Assembly: GCA_020073365.1 (NCBI GenBank)
Contig: JAIQFL010000006.1
Span: 1 to 64,000, forward strand
Origin: Terriglobia bacterium
GTDB taxonomy: Bacteria; Acidobacteriota; Terriglobia; Bryobacterales; Bryobacteraceae
Reading direction: 5' to 3'
DNA length: 64,000 nt
The translations under genes and the position numbers were made by a program. Each line of letters opens with the position of its first letter. Within the stretch, counting starts at the first letter, position 1. Positions 36,271-45,335 of this stretch are shown here, in pieces. Under the pieces are notes generated by a model. It was not told the origin of the DNA. It saw only the letters and a list, made by a program, of their open reading frames with translations, and did not search any database.

Positions 36271-39200
36271 ATGAAACTCGCAAGACTGTTCCGCACCTGC
36301 GGCCTGGCCAGCGCTTTAGTGTTCTCGTTGTGGACCGGCAACGCATTCGCCCAGACTGCCCCAACTGCCTATGACACCGCACTAAAGAACCTGCGATTCC
36401 GCAGCATCGGCCCTGCCACCATGGGCGGACGCATCGACGATTTCGCGGTTGTGGAATCCAATCCCGACATTATCTACGTGGGGGCGGCGGCCGGGGGCCT
36501 CTTCAAGACCGTCAATGGAGGGATGTCCTGGCAGGCGATTTTCGCGGATCAGCCGAACCCCTCGATCGGCGATATCGCGCTGGCCCCATCCAATCCCGCT
36601 ATTCTCTACGTCGGCACCGGTGAAGCCAACAACCGCCAGAGCTCTTCGTGGGGCGATGGCGTCTACAAGTCCATGGACGCAGGCAAAACCTGGACGCATC
36701 TGGGCTTGAAAGAGACGCACCACATCGGCCGCATCGTGGTCCACCCCACCGATCCCAACATCGTGTACGTGGCCGCGCTCGGCGACCTGTGGGGGCCCAA
36801 CAAGGAGCGCGGCGTCTACAAGAGCACCGACGGAGGCGCCACCTGGGCGCTCACGTTGTTCGTCAACGAGGATACCGGAGTTTCCGATATCGCCATCGAT
36901 TCCCAAAGCCCCAACATCCTCTACGCCGCGGCCTATCAGCACCGGCGCACCGTGTTTGGCTACAATGGCGGCGGTCCGGGCAGCGGCCTCTACCGGTCTA
37001 CCGACGGCGGTTCGCACTGGACCAGGCTCTCCCAGGGCCTGCCCGCCACGGGCGACGTGGGCCGCTGCTCGCTCGACATCTACCGCAAGAACACCAACAT
37101 TGTCTACGCCGAGGTGGAGCACGGAACCTTGGGCGGCGTCTACCGGTCCGAAGACAAGGGCGCCACCTGGGCCCGCATGAGCGACACCAATCCGCGGCCG
37201 TCCTACTTCAGCCAGATCCGCATCGATCCCAACAACGATCAGAAGATCTGGCTGGGCGGCGTCAACATGTACATGTCGGAGGATGGCGGCCGGACCTTTG
37301 TGCAGACCCGTTTCCGGGGCGTGCACAGCGACGTCCACGCCATCTGGATCGACCCCGCGAATTCCGACCACATGCTGTCCGGCAACGATGGCGGCGTATG
37401 GGTCACCAGCGATAGCGGGCGCAACTGGCGGCACATCGATAACATCGCGCTCGGCCAGTTCTACGAGGTCGCTTTCGACTTCCAGAAACCCTACCACGTT
37501 TGTGGCGGCCTGCAGGATAACTACTCCTGGTGCGGCCCCAGTTCCTCCACGCAGCAGCTCGGGATCGGCAACGAGGACTGGATGACGGTCCAGGGCGGCG
37601 ACGGCTTCTACAACCGCATCGATCCCAGCGACCCGAACATCATCTACGCCGAATCGCAGGACGGCAATCTGTCGCGCCGCGACCTCCGCACCAGCGAATC
37701 GAAGTCCATCCGGCCGCAGGAGGATAACGACCAGGCACCGCGCTACCGCTTCCAGTGGAACTCGCCGCTCATGATTTCGCCGCACAATGCCAAGACCATC
37801 TATTACGGCGGCAACCACCTTTTCAAGTCCATCGACCGCGGGGACACCTGGGTGCGACTGGGCGAGGACCTGACCACCCACGCCGAGCGCGACAAGATGA
37901 CCATCCTGGGCAAGGTGGTGGACCGCACCACGCTTTCCCGCCATGACGGCGTGGTGGCCTGGCCGTGCATCACGGCGATCGCCGAATCGCCGGTGAAGGC
38001 TGGAGTGCTCTGGGTGGGAACCGACGACGGAAATGTGCAACTGTCGCGCGATGACGGCAAGACCTGGCACAACGTCGTTTCCATGATCCAGGGCGCGCCC
38101 AAGGGCGGGTACGTCAGCCGCATCGAGCCCTCGCACAAAGAGGAGGGCACGGCCTACGTCACGTTCGACAATCACCGCAGCGCCGATTATGGGATCTACA
38201 TTTTCCGCACCACGAATTTCGGCGATTCCTTCACCAGGATCACCAACGGCATCCCACCCGAAGCCGGCACGGTCCACGTGATCCGCGAAGATCCGGTGAA
38301 CGCGAATCTCCTCTTCGCCGGCACCGAATTCGGCATGTTTGTGACCTTCGACCGCGGCGCCAACTGGCGGCGGATGAAGAACGGCCTGCCCACGGTGCCG
38401 GTCTTCGACATCCAGATTCATCCGCGCGATCGCGACCTGATCCTGGCCACCCATGGCCGCTCCATCTGGATCATGGACAACATCACGGCGCTGGAAGACC
38501 TCAACGACCAGGTGCTGACCACCGACCTGAAGCTGTTCGGCACGCGCGCCGGCATCCAGTGGAAGATGGCCAACTACAGGGGCTTCACCGGTACCAGTTT
38601 GTTCTTCGCGGCCAACGCGCCCACCGGCGTGGTGCTCGATTACTTTGCGAAGGCGGCGGGCCCGGCCCGTGTCACGGTGGCGGACAAGACCGGCAAGCAG
38701 GTTCGCCAGTTGAACGCCCGCGCGGAAGCCGGCGTCATCAATCGGACCGTCTGGGACATGCGCTACGACGCGCCCATACCGCCCGCAGCCGGAGCCACGG
38801 CCGCTGGTAGTGGTGGTGGCAGTGGCGGGGGACGAGGCGGTGGTGGCGGGGGGCGCGGTGCGGGTGGACGCGGAGGACGCGGCAGTGGCGGTGGCGCCGC
38901 GGCCGGCGGTGGTGGCGCGGAGGGACCTCCCGGAGCGCTGGCGGAGGGCGTTGCGGGCGGCGGAGTTGCGGGCGAAGCCGGTGGTGAACTGCAGACGGAA
39001 TTCGGCGCCGCAGGCGGTGGTGGAGGAGGAGGCGGTGGTGGCGGTGGCGGTGGCCGCGGCGGCTTCGGCGGCGGACGCGGTGCCCTGGTGGAGCCAGGCG
39101 AGTACCTGGTCACCATCACCGCGGGTGGCAAGTCCGATTCGCATACGGTCACGGTGGAAGACGACCCGCGCATACAGATATCCGCCGAAGACCGGGCCAA

Positions 39201-39717
39201 GCGCCGGAAGGCCATCGATACGCTGATGACCATGACCAAAGACGCCGACACCACGCGCCGGAAGGCGGTGGGGATGAACACAGCCCTCACCAGCTTGACC
39301 GACAGTTGGAAGCAGCCCAACGCGCCGCCGGTTCCCGATGCTGTCAAGAAGGCGGCCGACGACCTCTTGGCGCGAGTGAAAGCGGCCGCCGCGACCTTTG
39401 AAAACCCGGCTGGCGGCGGCCGTGGTGGCGGCGGTGGAGGAGCAGGCCCGCCCCTCAGCTATACTCCGCCTCCGGTGACCCAGAAGATCGCCCGTCTGAT
39501 GGGGACCATCGACGCCTATTCGGAAGCGCCCACTGCACGCCAGTTGGCGGACATCGAGGAGGCTTCCGCGCAGCTTCAGAAGGGTCGTGCCGAAGTGGAC
39601 AAGCTGTGGGACGAAGTACCGAAGCTGAACAAGATGATGACGGATGCCGGCGTCCCGTATTTCACGGTGACCCCCAGCACCGCCCCGCCGCCCGCCGGTC
39701 GCGGTGGCGGCAATTGA
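36271..39717 (+). CDS. Exported sortilin/Vps10- and BNR-repeat protein with Gly-rich segments
   Basis: A 1,148-residue protein. AGGAG sits 5 nt before the ATG at 36271, and the signal peptide ends near ALVFSLWTGNAFAQ. From about 30 to 760 there are many BNR/Asp-box units (GVYKSTDGGATW, GLYRSTDGGSHW, MYMSEDGGRTF), as in Vps10/sortilin-type propellers. Residues about 843-945 are very Gly/Arg-rich, including a run of more than ten Gly, followed by a C-terminal helical domain with a second Gly/Arg patch near 1049-1060. Similar large proteins are common in Solibacter, without known function. A surface or periplasmic binding role is likely. Confidence 0.85.
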   Translation: MKLARLFRTCGLASALVFSLWTGNAFAQTAPTAYDTALKNLRFRSIGPATMGGRIDDFAVVESNPDIIYVGAAAGGLFKTVNGGMSWQAIFADQPNPSIGDIALAPSNPAILYVGTGEANNRQSSSWGDGVYKSMDAGKTWTHLGLKETHHIGRIVVHPTDPNIVYVAALGDLWGPNKERGVYKSTDGGATWALTLFVNEDTGVSDIAIDSQSPNILYAAAYQHRRTVFGYNGGGPGSGLYRSTDGGSHWTRLSQGLPATGDVGRCSLDIYRKNTNIVYAEVEHGTLGGVYRSEDKGATWARMSDTNPRPSYFSQIRIDPNNDQKIWLGGVNMYMSEDGGRTFVQTRFRGVHSDVHAIWIDPANSDHMLSGNDGGVWVTSDSGRNWRHIDNIALGQFYEVAFDFQKPYHVCGGLQDNYSWCGPSSSTQQLGIGNEDWMTVQGGDGFYNRIDPSDPNIIYAESQDGNLSRRDLRTSESKSIRPQEDNDQAPRYRFQWNSPLMISPHNAKTIYYGGNHLFKSIDRGDTWVRLGEDLTTHAERDKMTILGKVVDRTTLSRHDGVVAWPCITAIAESPVKAGVLWVGTDDGNVQLSRDDGKTWHNVVSMIQGAPKGGYVSRIEPSHKEEGTAYVTFDNHRSADYGIYIFRTTNFGDSFTRITNGIPPEAGTVHVIREDPVNANLLFAGTEFGMFVTFDRGANWRRMKNGLPTVPVFDIQIHPRDRDLILATHGRSIWIMDNITALEDLNDQVLTTDLKLFGTRAGIQWKMANYRGFTGTSLFFAANAPTGVVLDYFAKAAGPARVTVADKTGKQVRQLNARAEAGVINRTVWDMRYDAPIPPAAGATAAGSGGGSGGGRGGGGGGRGAGGRGGRGSGGGAAAGGGGAEGPPGALAEGVAGGGVAGEAGGELQTEFGAAGGGGGGGGGGGGGGRGGFGGGRGALVEPGEYLVTITAGGKSDSHTVTVEDDPRIQISAEDRAKRRKAIDTLMTMTKDADTTRRKAVGMNTALTSLTDSWKQPNAPPVPDAVKKAADDLLARVKAAAATFENPAGGGRGGGGGGAGPPLSYTPPPVTQKIARLMGTIDAYSEAPTARQLADIEEASAQLQKGRAEVDKLWDEVPKLNKMMTDAGVPYFTVTPSTAPPPAGRGGGN

Positions 39718-39718
39718 G

Positions 39719-40624
39719 ATGAACAACGTGGGACAGGCCCTTTGGCCTGTCTACTGCGAACACGGCGGGACAGGCCCTTCGGCCTGTCAACGGCGGCAGC
39801 GCCGCCGCACCCTGCTTTTCAACCTTCCCGCCATCACCGCCATCCTCGCCAGCGCCCCGGCGCTCGCCGCGAAGTCCTATCCGGTGGACGGAATTGTCGT
39901 CGCGCTCGACCCGGCGGCCAGGGCCATGCTGGTTTCCCACCGGCCGATCGCCAGGTACATGGGCGCCATGATGATGCCTTTCCGCGTGGACAACGCCCGC
40001 GAGCTCCAGGGACTCTATCCCGGAGCTCGCATTCAGTTCGAGCTGGTGGTAGGAAAGGATCGCTCGATCGCCAGGAACGTCCGGAAATCGGGCGGCGCAG
40101 ACGCCGCGATCCCCGCGCCCCGGGAAAAGCTGGCTATCGGCGATGCCGTGCCGGACTTTCAGCTCACGGACCAGGAAGGCCGGACGTTCGGTGCCGCCGA
40201 CCTCCGCGGAAAGGTGCTCGCCATCGACTTCATCTACACGCGTTGCCCCCTGCCCGACGTCTGCCCCAGGCTGGCCGCGAATTTCGCGACGCTCCAACGC
40301 CGCTTCCCGCAGGCACTCGGGCGAGATCTGATGCTGCTCTCGGTGACCGTGGATCCGGACTTCGATACCCCTGCCGTGCTGGCGGATTACGCCAAGCGCT
40401 GGTCGGCGGACAGCCGTGGCTGGCGTTTTCTGACGGGAGATGTCACGAAGCTTGCCGCTCAGCTCGGAGAGGTCTACTGGAGCGACGAGGGATCGATCGG
40501 GCACAATTCGACGACCTCCATCATTGGGCGCAATGGCAGGCTTGCCGCAGTGGTCGATGGATCTGCCTGGCGAATCGATCAACTCGAACACTTGATCTCG
40601 CACGAGCTCGAGAATACCCGGTAA
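39719..40624 (+). CDS. CusF-like/SCO1 fusion, copper-handling exported protein
   Basis: A 301-residue protein if the ATG at 39719 is used, 1 nt after the upstream stop. The CusF-like copper domain (about 55-100; HRPIARYMGAMMMPFRV) is followed by an SCO1/SenC thioredoxin fold (FIYTRCPLPDVCPRLAANF, GSIGHNSTTSII). Copper-binding Cys are spaced CX5C rather than the classical CX3C, a variant I recall from other acidobacterial sequences. SCO proteins load copper into cytochrome c oxidase. The leader is odd: two palindromic repeats encode its first 30 residues, ending in QRRQRRR before the hydrophobic core (LLFNLPAITAILASAPALA). Confidence 0.82.
   Translation: MNNVGQALWPVYCEHGGTGPSACQRRQRRRTLLFNLPAITAILASAPALAAKSYPVDGIVVALDPAARAMLVSHRPIARYMGAMMMPFRVDNARELQGLYPGARIQFELVVGKDRSIARNVRKSGGADAAIPAPREKLAIGDAVPDFQLTDQEGRTFGAADLRGKVLAIDFIYTRCPLPDVCPRLAANFATLQRRFPQALGRDLMLLSVTVDPDFDTPAVLADYAKRWSADSRGWRFLTGDVTKLAAQLGEVYWSDEGSIGHNSTTSIIGRNGRLAAVVDGSAWRIDQLEHLISHELENTR
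39732..39788 (+). repeat. Two palindromic repeats in the SCO1-like leader
   Basis: GACAGGCC-CTTT-GGCCTGTC (39732-39751) and GACAGGCC-CTTC-GGCCTGTC (39769-39788) are perfect 8-bp hairpins 17 nt apart. Both lie in the open reading frame between the start codon and the signal-peptide core of the SCO1-like gene. Confidence 0.75.
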
Positions 40625-40646
40625 CACAGTGATATAATTCCTAGCC

Positions 40647-41816
40647 ATGTCATCCCGCACTGCCGAAATTCTAAACTCCGCCGTTTTTGCTTCCGACCAT
40701 GTACTGTTCCCTGAAATCTCGTACAAAGCATTTACCTATCCGGGAGATCAAGAGGCGCTGAATGCGCTGAAGAGCGTGCCGGGAGCGGGAACGTTGTTGA
40801 CCTATCTTCAGGAGAACTTCACGGAGCAGTTGGTCTTCGTCGAGAACAACGAGCAGATGATCCGGGCAGGAACCGGAAGCTTTCCGTCGCTCCACAAGCT
40901 CGTGGGCCGCTGTGCCGAGATTCTCTCCTTACCGGTCCCCGACGTGTTCGTTACCACCAATCCGGTCCTGAATGCCTACACGGTTGGGCATCGCCGCACC
41001 TGCGTCGTGCTGCACTCGGCTTTGGTGGAGGCCATGACGGCGGACGAGTTGAGCTTCGTGATCGGCCATGAGCTGGGGCATATCAAGTGCGGTCACGGAC
41101 TGTACCGGCAACTCGGAGGCCTTCTGGTTCAGTACTGGGACGCCGTCTCATCCCTGATGCCCGTTCCCGGGATCGGGCTGCTGCGCATCCCCCTGTTGAT
41201 TGCTTTCTGGGAGTGGTACCGGCGAGCCGAGTTCACCTGCGACCGCGCCGGTCTTCTGTGCGTGCAGACTCCCCAGGCGGCTATGACCGCGCTGGGGAAA
41301 CTGGCGGGCAAGATCACCGGACTCGAAGACGAGTTCCATATCGAGGCCGCCATCTCGCAGTCCGAAGCGCACAAGGATGTCAACAAGCTCGTCCTGGTGG
41401 TTTCCATCCTGAACAACATGGAGAACACGCATCCCTTTGTTCCGGTCCGGCTGAAGCAGATCAAGGAATATTCCGAAGGCCCGCAGTACCAGCAGGTGCT
41501 TGCCGGTCAATACGAGCGGGACCCGCTGGGTCTGCATGAAGGCGGAGTGCGCGTCAAGTGCGCGTGCGGCGCCAAGGTGAACATCAAGCTGAGCTTTTGC
41601 CCCGAGTGCGGGAAGCCCATCGAAGGCGACGCTGCCGCGGAGCTTGCCCCGGCCGCGTCGGTATGTGGAAACTGCGGCGGAGCCCTTACACCCGGAATCA
41701 AGTTTTGCCCCGCGTGCGGCGCTAAACAGGAGGCATCCGCCGCGGCTGCGGAAGCGCCCGGCTCGACGTTCGGCAAATTCAAGTCCTCGGCCGCCGGGTT
41801 TCTCAAGCGTCCGTGA
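40647..41816 (+). CDS. M48-family metallopeptidase with C-terminal zinc ribbons
   Basis: A 389-residue protein. The HEXXH motif appears in DELSFVIGHELGHIKCGHG (residues about 133-151), with the third ligand probably in EFTCDRAGLL, as in M48/HtpX peptidases. A hydrophobic stretch (VPGIGLLRIPLLIAFWEW) is a possible membrane segment. The C-terminal part adds CACGAKVNIKLSFCPECGKP and CGNCGGALTPGIKFCPACG, two four-Cys zinc ribbons. It is probably a membrane-linked quality-control protease. It begins 22 nt after the SCO1-like gene and may share its transcript. Confidence 0.88.
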   Translation: MSSRTAEILNSAVFASDHVLFPEISYKAFTYPGDQEALNALKSVPGAGTLLTYLQENFTEQLVFVENNEQMIRAGTGSFPSLHKLVGRCAEILSLPVPDVFVTTNPVLNAYTVGHRRTCVVLHSALVEAMTADELSFVIGHELGHIKCGHGLYRQLGGLLVQYWDAVSSLMPVPGIGLLRIPLLIAFWEWYRRAEFTCDRAGLLCVQTPQAAMTALGKLAGKITGLEDEFHIEAAISQSEAHKDVNKLVLVVSILNNMENTHPFVPVRLKQIKEYSEGPQYQQVLAGQYERDPLGLHEGGVRVKCACGAKVNIKLSFCPECGKPIEGDAAAELAPAASVCGNCGGALTPGIKFCPACGAKQEASAAAAEAPGSTFGKFKSSAAGFLKRP

Positions 41817-41838
41817 CCGCGGCGCATGCCAGGCCGCC

Positions 41839-44304
41839 TTACTTTTTCAGGCCCGACATCCAGTTCTGGACGACAACGATGTTGCCGACGTCCTTCATGG
41901 TCATGGCCATGAGGCTGGCAATCCCCGTGGGGTTCGCCGGGGCATCCCTGGTGCCGGTCGAGCGGTAGGCCAGCGTTGCGCCGGCGGTCGAGAAATCCAC
42001 GACTCCGACCTCCGCCCCCGCCGCGGCGTTGGAGACGACGGGGCCGGCAACCGGAAACGCATCTCCCAGTGTGCGGAGTTTGGCCGGATCGAATGCCTGA
42101 GCCATCAGGATGCGGTCTCGCGCAAAGACCAGGTAGCCCGGCGGGCCCTCGCGCCGCGACGCCACAAACTGCACGCCGGAGGACACCTGCATGATGGGCG
42201 TCCGTTCCGGGGAATCCAGAGATCCGGCGTAGAGCATGTTGTCCGCGGCTACCTTCGCGCCGGCAACGAACAGAAACCGCCGGCCGTCCGGCAGAAACTG
42301 CGGCAACAGGTGTCGCATTTCATTGCGGGCCGGGTCCACCGTAGTCAGGCGCGTGAGGATCTTGGTAGCGACGGGCACCCGGTAAAGCCCGGCGCCGATC
42401 AGCCCGATGATGATGGTCCCATCCGGGCCCCACGCTCCCGCCAGGTTGGTGTTCACGTCGCACAAGGTAAGGGGAAGGCCACCATCCACACGGATTGTCT
42501 TGAGCTTTCCGCCGGAGGGGAAGGCCAGTGAGTGGCCATCGGGGGACCAAAACGGAGTGCCGGCTCCCTGGGTGCCCTCCAGGACGCGGGGCTCCAGCGA
42601 GTCAAACGATCGGACCGAGATCTGGCCCCTTGACACAAACGCGATGCTGCGGCCATCGGGAGAAAGATTCACCCGGGTAACCGTTCCGTTGTTGGGAGCC
42701 CATACCGTAAACCGCGTGACCGCTTGGGACACGGCGAAGGCAGTGGCGGTTGGCTGCCGGGATGTGGTTATAGAGGCAACGGCCGGCGACGCCAGGGCAG
42801 CCGGAGGCGACGAAGACACGCCCGGCTGCTCCGGCGCCGTCTCCCATTGGCGGGAACCCGCGGCGAACAGCAGATAGCAAAGCGTGCCGCCCGCGATCCA
42901 ATAGACGCTCTTCGGCACGCGGCGAGGAGCGGGCGCGGCCACCATGGTCGCAACCGGCGGCGATGGCGCCGCGGGCGCCTGCGGCGGTGGCACAGTGGGA
43001 GCGGGAGCCGGCGGCGGGGTGCCAGGGGCCCACCCTGCCGCGATCCACTCCAGCGCCGCTTTCAGATCGCAGGCCGTGTGCCAGCGTTCCTCGGGATCCT
43101 TCGCCAGGCAGCGTTCGAGCACGCGGTCCAGCCCCGCAGGCACGATGGGTTCGCGGATCTCCGGCGGTTCCGCGGTGAGGATCGCCGCCATTACCGCGGC
43201 TGAGTTTTCGCCGGGGAAAGCGCGCTTCCCCGCCAGCATTTCATAGAGCACCAGCCCGAACGAGAAAATATCGCTCGACCGATCGGCTTCCTTCCCCTGC
43301 ACCTGTTCCGGAGACATGTAGTGCAGCGTGCCCAGAATCGCGCCTTCCTCGGTGACGTGCGACCCATCCTCGTTTCCCATGGCTACGGCCCGCGCGATCT
43401 TGGCCAAGCCGAAATCCAGAACCTTCACCCCCGATCGGGTCACCAGGACATTGCCGGGCTTCAGATCGCGATGCACGATCCCTTTGTGGTGCGCTGCGTC
43501 CAGCGCGTCCGCCATCTGGATCGCCATCGTGAGCGCTTTCGAAACCGGCAGCGGGCCTTTCGCCAGCTTCGCTTCCAGCGTCTCACCCTCCAGCATTTCC
43601 ATGACGATGAGCGGCTGGCCGCAGTACTCTTCCACTCCATAGACCGTACAGATGTTGGGATGATTGAGGGCCGAAGCGGCGCGGGCTTCGCGCTGGAAAC
43701 GACCCAGGGCCGCCGGGTCGCCGGCCAGTTCCTGGGGCAGGAATTTCAGGGCCACATGGCGCCCCAGCTTCAGGTCGGCGGCCCGATAGACCACGCCCAT
43801 GCCCCCGCCACCCACCTTCTCGATCACCTGGTAGTGGGAGATGGTCTTGCCGCGCAGATCGCCGGTGTCGAAGGGAGCCACGGCAGGGCCGCTGGCTGAT
43901 CCCTTGGGGCGCACCGGCAACGGCTCGGGCGAATCCGGTACCGGTTCCACCCGCTCCTTATAGACCACGTCCGGTTGTCCCGCGAACCGGTAGCCCCGGC
44001 GCGCCAGCGTCTCCACGTACCGCGGGTTCTCGGCCGATTCCCCCAATGCCTCCCGCAGCCTCAGGACCGCGGCGTTAATGCCGTGACCCACCTCCACGAT
44101 GGTGCCATTGGGCCAAAGCTTCCTGCGGATGTCCTCGCGCAGCACCACCTCGCCAGGATGCTCCAGCAGCATCGCCAGGATTCGGAAGGGCTGTTCCTGA
44201 AGCCTGATCCTCCGGCCGTTCTGACGCAATTCCGCCGCGCGCACGTCCAGCTCAAACTCGCCAAAACGAATGATGCGAACCCCTCGAAACGACCGCGTGG
44301 ACAC
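41839..44304 (-). CDS. Winged-helix/Ser-Thr kinase/beta-propeller fusion protein
   Basis: An 821-residue protein in four parts. Residues 10-110 are an OmpR/CadC-type winged helix (FGEFELDVRAAELRQNG, HGINAAVLRLREALGE). Residues about 155-415 are a complete Ser/Thr kinase: the glycine loop VGGGGMGVVYRA, VALKFL lysine, VHRDLKPGNVLV, VLDFGLAK and GTLHYMSPEQVQG. A Pro/Ala linker leads to a transmembrane helix (VYWIAGGTLCYLLFAAGS, about 475), and residues about 540-810 look like a TolB/WD40 propeller. It resembles a one-protein membrane signalling device joining DNA binding and phosphorylation. It diverges from the metalloprotease gene. Confidence 0.88.
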   Translation of the reverse strand: MSTRSFRGVRIIRFGEFELDVRAAELRQNGRRIRLQEQPFRILAMLLEHPGEVVLREDIRRKLWPNGTIVEVGHGINAAVLRLREALGESAENPRYVETLARRGYRFAGQPDVVYKERVEPVPDSPEPLPVRPKGSASGPAVAPFDTGDLRGKTISHYQVIEKVGGGGMGVVYRAADLKLGRHVALKFLPQELAGDPAALGRFQREARAASALNHPNICTVYGVEEYCGQPLIVMEMLEGETLEAKLAKGPLPVSKALTMAIQMADALDAAHHKGIVHRDLKPGNVLVTRSGVKVLDFGLAKIARAVAMGNEDGSHVTEEGAILGTLHYMSPEQVQGKEADRSSDIFSFGLVLYEMLAGKRAFPGENSAAVMAAILTAEPPEIREPIVPAGLDRVLERCLAKDPEERWHTACDLKAALEWIAAGWAPGTPPPAPAPTVPPPQAPAAPSPPVATMVAAPAPRRVPKSVYWIAGGTLCYLLFAAGSRQWETAPEQPGVSSSPPAALASPAVASITTSRQPTATAFAVSQAVTRFTVWAPNNGTVTRVNLSPDGRSIAFVSRGQISVRSFDSLEPRVLEGTQGAGTPFWSPDGHSLAFPSGGKLKTIRVDGGLPLTLCDVNTNLAGAWGPDGTIIIGLIGAGLYRVPVATKILTRLTTVDPARNEMRHLLPQFLPDGRRFLFVAGAKVAADNMLYAGSLDSPERTPIMQVSSGVQFVASRREGPPGYLVFARDRILMAQAFDPAKLRTLGDAFPVAGPVVSNAAAGAEVGVVDFSTAGATLAYRSTGTRDAPANPTGIASLMAMTMKDVGNIVVVQNWMSGLKK

Positions 44305-44542
44305 GGTGCCCTCCTCAGATCTCTCTCAGACTGGTTCTGCCCCGTTTGACGAAGAATGTACCCCAAAGGTCTCGCAACAAGTTCCCATAAATCGCGTACT
44401 TCGCGAATCGGGGAGGATTTTCGCGCGACTATCCACGCGACTCCCGCGCGACTTTCATGCGACTGCCGTGGGACCAAGAAATGACTGCCCCGGCATCGAG
44501 GTACGGAGCGCCGCGCCCCACAATCGCCTTAACCACACACGC

Positions 44543-45202
44543 ATGGTGGGGAGGGCGGCCTTGAGAACTTGGGTGACAGTGGTTCTGGGATTGGCGCTGG
44601 CGCCGTGGGCGGCGGCGAACGTGGATCTGGGCGGGTCCTTCATGCCGAGTGGCCCGGCACACCTGAGGATCGCGGTGCGGCTGGTCAACTCCAACGTGGT
44701 CCCGATAAAGAGCCTGGCTCAGGCGGAGAAGATTGCCGGGGCCATTCTCGGACAAGCCGGCGTGGAGGTGAATTGGCTGGAATGCGCCGCGGTCGAGCCC
44801 CTACCGGGGATAGCCGATCCTTGCCTCCAGGACCGGCGGCCCACGGACCTTTGTCTACAGATGTTAATGCACAAGCCGCCGGTCTTCCACGGCGACGTGA
44901 CGGGCTTTGCCGTCCTCACGCCTCTTTGGAAGGAGGGCGAGTCGTATGCCGGCGTCGCTTACCCCATGGTGGAAGATACGGCGAAGAGTCTGGATGGTGA
45001 CGTTCGGTACGTGTTGGGGGCCACCCTGGCTCACGAAATCGGACACCTGCTGTTAGGCGCGAAGGCCCACTTCCCGAGCGGGGTCATGCGCCCACGTCTC
45101 GAACGCGAACAACTGCGCATGGCGGCGCGGGGAGAATTGCTCTTCACCCCTCAGCAGGCCAGCCAGATACGGGCAGAGGTCGCCCGGCGAATGGCCAAAT
45201 AA
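44543..45202 (+). CDS. Small exported metzincin-like metalloprotease
   Basis: A 219-residue protein with a Sec signal (ALRTWVTVVLGLALAPWAA). The zinc motif is AHEIGHLLLGAKAH, that is HExxHxxxGxxxH, followed by FPSGVMRP, a Met-turn-like element. Classical metzincins have HExxHxxGxxH, so the spacing is longer by two residues. The upstream half contains two Cys-rich turns (WLECAAVEP, DPCLQDRRPTDLCLQ). ATG at 44543 is chosen because it starts directly before the signal peptide; the longer open frame upstream runs into the divergent kinase gene. The substrate is unknown. Confidence 0.72.
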   Translation: MVGRAALRTWVTVVLGLALAPWAAANVDLGGSFMPSGPAHLRIAVRLVNSNVVPIKSLAQAEKIAGAILGQAGVEVNWLECAAVEPLPGIADPCLQDRRPTDLCLQMLMHKPPVFHGDVTGFAVLTPLWKEGESYAGVAYPMVEDTAKSLDGDVRYVLGATLAHEIGHLLLGAKAHFPSGVMRPRLEREQLRMAARGELLFTPQQASQIRAEVARRMAK

Positions 45203-45218
45203 TGGATGCGCTATGACT

Positions 45219-45335
45219 CTACTTCGGCTTTTGCATCCTCACCCTGTCGCACTTGGGGCACCTCCACTTCCGGTTCTTATGGTAGACGTGTCCCTTCAGT
45301 TCTTTCATCCGAACTTTGCAGTTCTTACAGGTCAC
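45219..45335 (-). CDS. 38-residue zinc-ribbon protein
   Basis: A very small gene translated from GTG, whose GTGA overlaps the stop of the 138-residue gene upstream. The product has two CxxC knuckles, TCKNCKVRMKEL and WRCPKCDRVRMQKPK, with basic residues around them, as expected of a nucleic-acid- or protein-binding zinc ribbon. Spacing between the knuckles is about 23 residues. The close coupling supports reality; a function cannot be given. Confidence 0.6.
   Translation of the reverse strand: MTCKNCKVRMKELKGHVYHKNRKWRCPKCDRVRMQKPK

Noticed and set aside
36382-39726. Open frame of over 1,100 codons opposite the sortilin-like gene
   Set aside because: It mirrors the plus-strand gene, has no domain or signal peptide, and reads as the antisense of BNR repeats and Gly codons.
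44270-44542. Upstream extension of the metalloprotease gene by 91 codons
   Set aside because: The extension has no signal-like or conserved sequence and would run into the start of the divergent kinase gene; the signal peptide begins right after ATG 44543.
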